Positions 11,979 to 12,219 of a stretch of 12,219 nucleotides of DNA are shown here, piece after piece. The notes below the pieces were generated by a model. The model was not told the DNA's origin, ran no database searches, and saw only the letters and a list, made by a program, of their open reading frames with translations. The stretch comes from JAKFWI01 sp035549875 (GTDB lineage: Bacteria > Pseudomonadota > Alphaproteobacteria > Caulobacterales > Aquidulcibacteraceae), in the NCBI GenBank assembly GCA_035549875.1, contig DASZPV010000110.1, positions 1 to 12,219 of the forward strand. Reading direction: 5' to 3'. How positions within the stretch are numbered: the stretch's first letter is position 1; every line of letters begins with the position of its first letter. The position numbers and the translations under genes are program-made.

Positions 11979-12219
11979 CTATTTCTTGGCGGCGCGTTCC
12001 TTGTCCATGTCCGCCAGAACGGCTTTGAGCTGCGACAGCGCGTCGGCGTCGGCGGGAGCGAGCGTGCCGATCTTGTTGAGACGCTCGAACCCGGCGATCG
12101 CGGAGACCAAGCGCTCACGCGAATCCGGGCCGCCGAGGGTGGCGATCTTGTAGTGCCCCACCGCCACATCGCGCTGCCGTTCGATATCCTTCGGCGCGCG
12201 GGTGGCCAGGCGTTCGACG
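11979..12219 (-). CDS. C-terminal part of a TPR protein (partial)
   Basis: The minus-strand frame stays open from the window end to a TAG at 11979-11981, giving 79 residues. The opening residues VERLATRAPKDIERQRDVAVGHYKIATL match the TPR unit common in large bacterial proteins (RLAxxxPxxxxxQRDLAVSYxKIGDV). A helical repeat ending FERLNKIGTLAPADADALSQLKAVLADMD follows, and a basic tail. The N-terminal domain, which decides the function in this family, lies outside the window. A GTG at about 12167 could be read as a start, but the repeat begins before it, so the gene continues. Confidence 0.75.
   Translation of the reverse strand, partial: VERLATRAPKDIERQRDVAVGHYKIATLGGPDSRERLVSAIAGFERLNKIGTLAPADADALSQLKAVLADMDKERAAKK

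Overview
The window looks like a high-GC alphaproteobacterial chromosome, most likely Caulobacterales/Hyphomonadaceae-like. This is inferred from three things. FlbT and FlaF are essentially alphaproteobacterial flagellin regulators. The flagellins are short (274-277 aa) and Caulobacter-like. All three genes of the flagellin block have GG-N10-GC (sigma-54) promoters. There are no rRNA, tRNA, CRISPR or insertion-sequence signals, and no gene-free stretch longer than about 250 bases.

Layout. 1-99: C-terminal tail of an unidentified + strand gene. 234-2771: pseudaminic acid genes pseI (-), then pseF and pseH (+, overlapping at ATGA); two related palindromic repeats sit on either side of pseI. 2772-5278: flagellin block with flagellin 1, a small FlaG-like gene and flagellin 2, each with its own sigma-54 promoter, closed by a strong intrinsic terminator. 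Candidate activator-binding palindromes (CGGCAA-N3-TTGCCG type) lie upstream of both flagellin promoters; upstream of flagellin 2 they form a 21-bp-phased array. 5313-8124: a tightly overlapping three-gene minus-strand operon encoding a DUF6232-like membrane protein, a TIR-domain protein and a DUF6232-like/TM/FN3 protein. 8294-10523: divergent pseB (-) and pseG (+). 10520-10978: small exported Cys-containing protein of unknown function. 11064-11835: flbT-flaF. 11979-end: C-terminal part of a TPR protein.

How it fits together. PseB, PseH, PseG, PseI and the SpsF-like PseF cover all steps from UDP-GlcNAc to CMP-pseudaminic acid except the PseC aminotransferase, which is not in the window. The product would glycosylate the two flagellins. 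FlbT and FlaF would control flagellin mRNA and flagellin secretion, and both flagellin leaders carry a 5-bp hairpin 29-30 nt before the start codon.

The most interesting candidate for an undescribed system is the DUF6232-TIR-DUF6232/FN3 operon. Its three proteins share a Gly-rich NTxGGGxVxGD motif, and the TIR protein keeps the putative NAD-cleaving Glu (residue 198). I infer a membrane-linked TIR signalling or defence module placed inside the flagellar glycosylation locus; that function is not demonstrated by the sequence.
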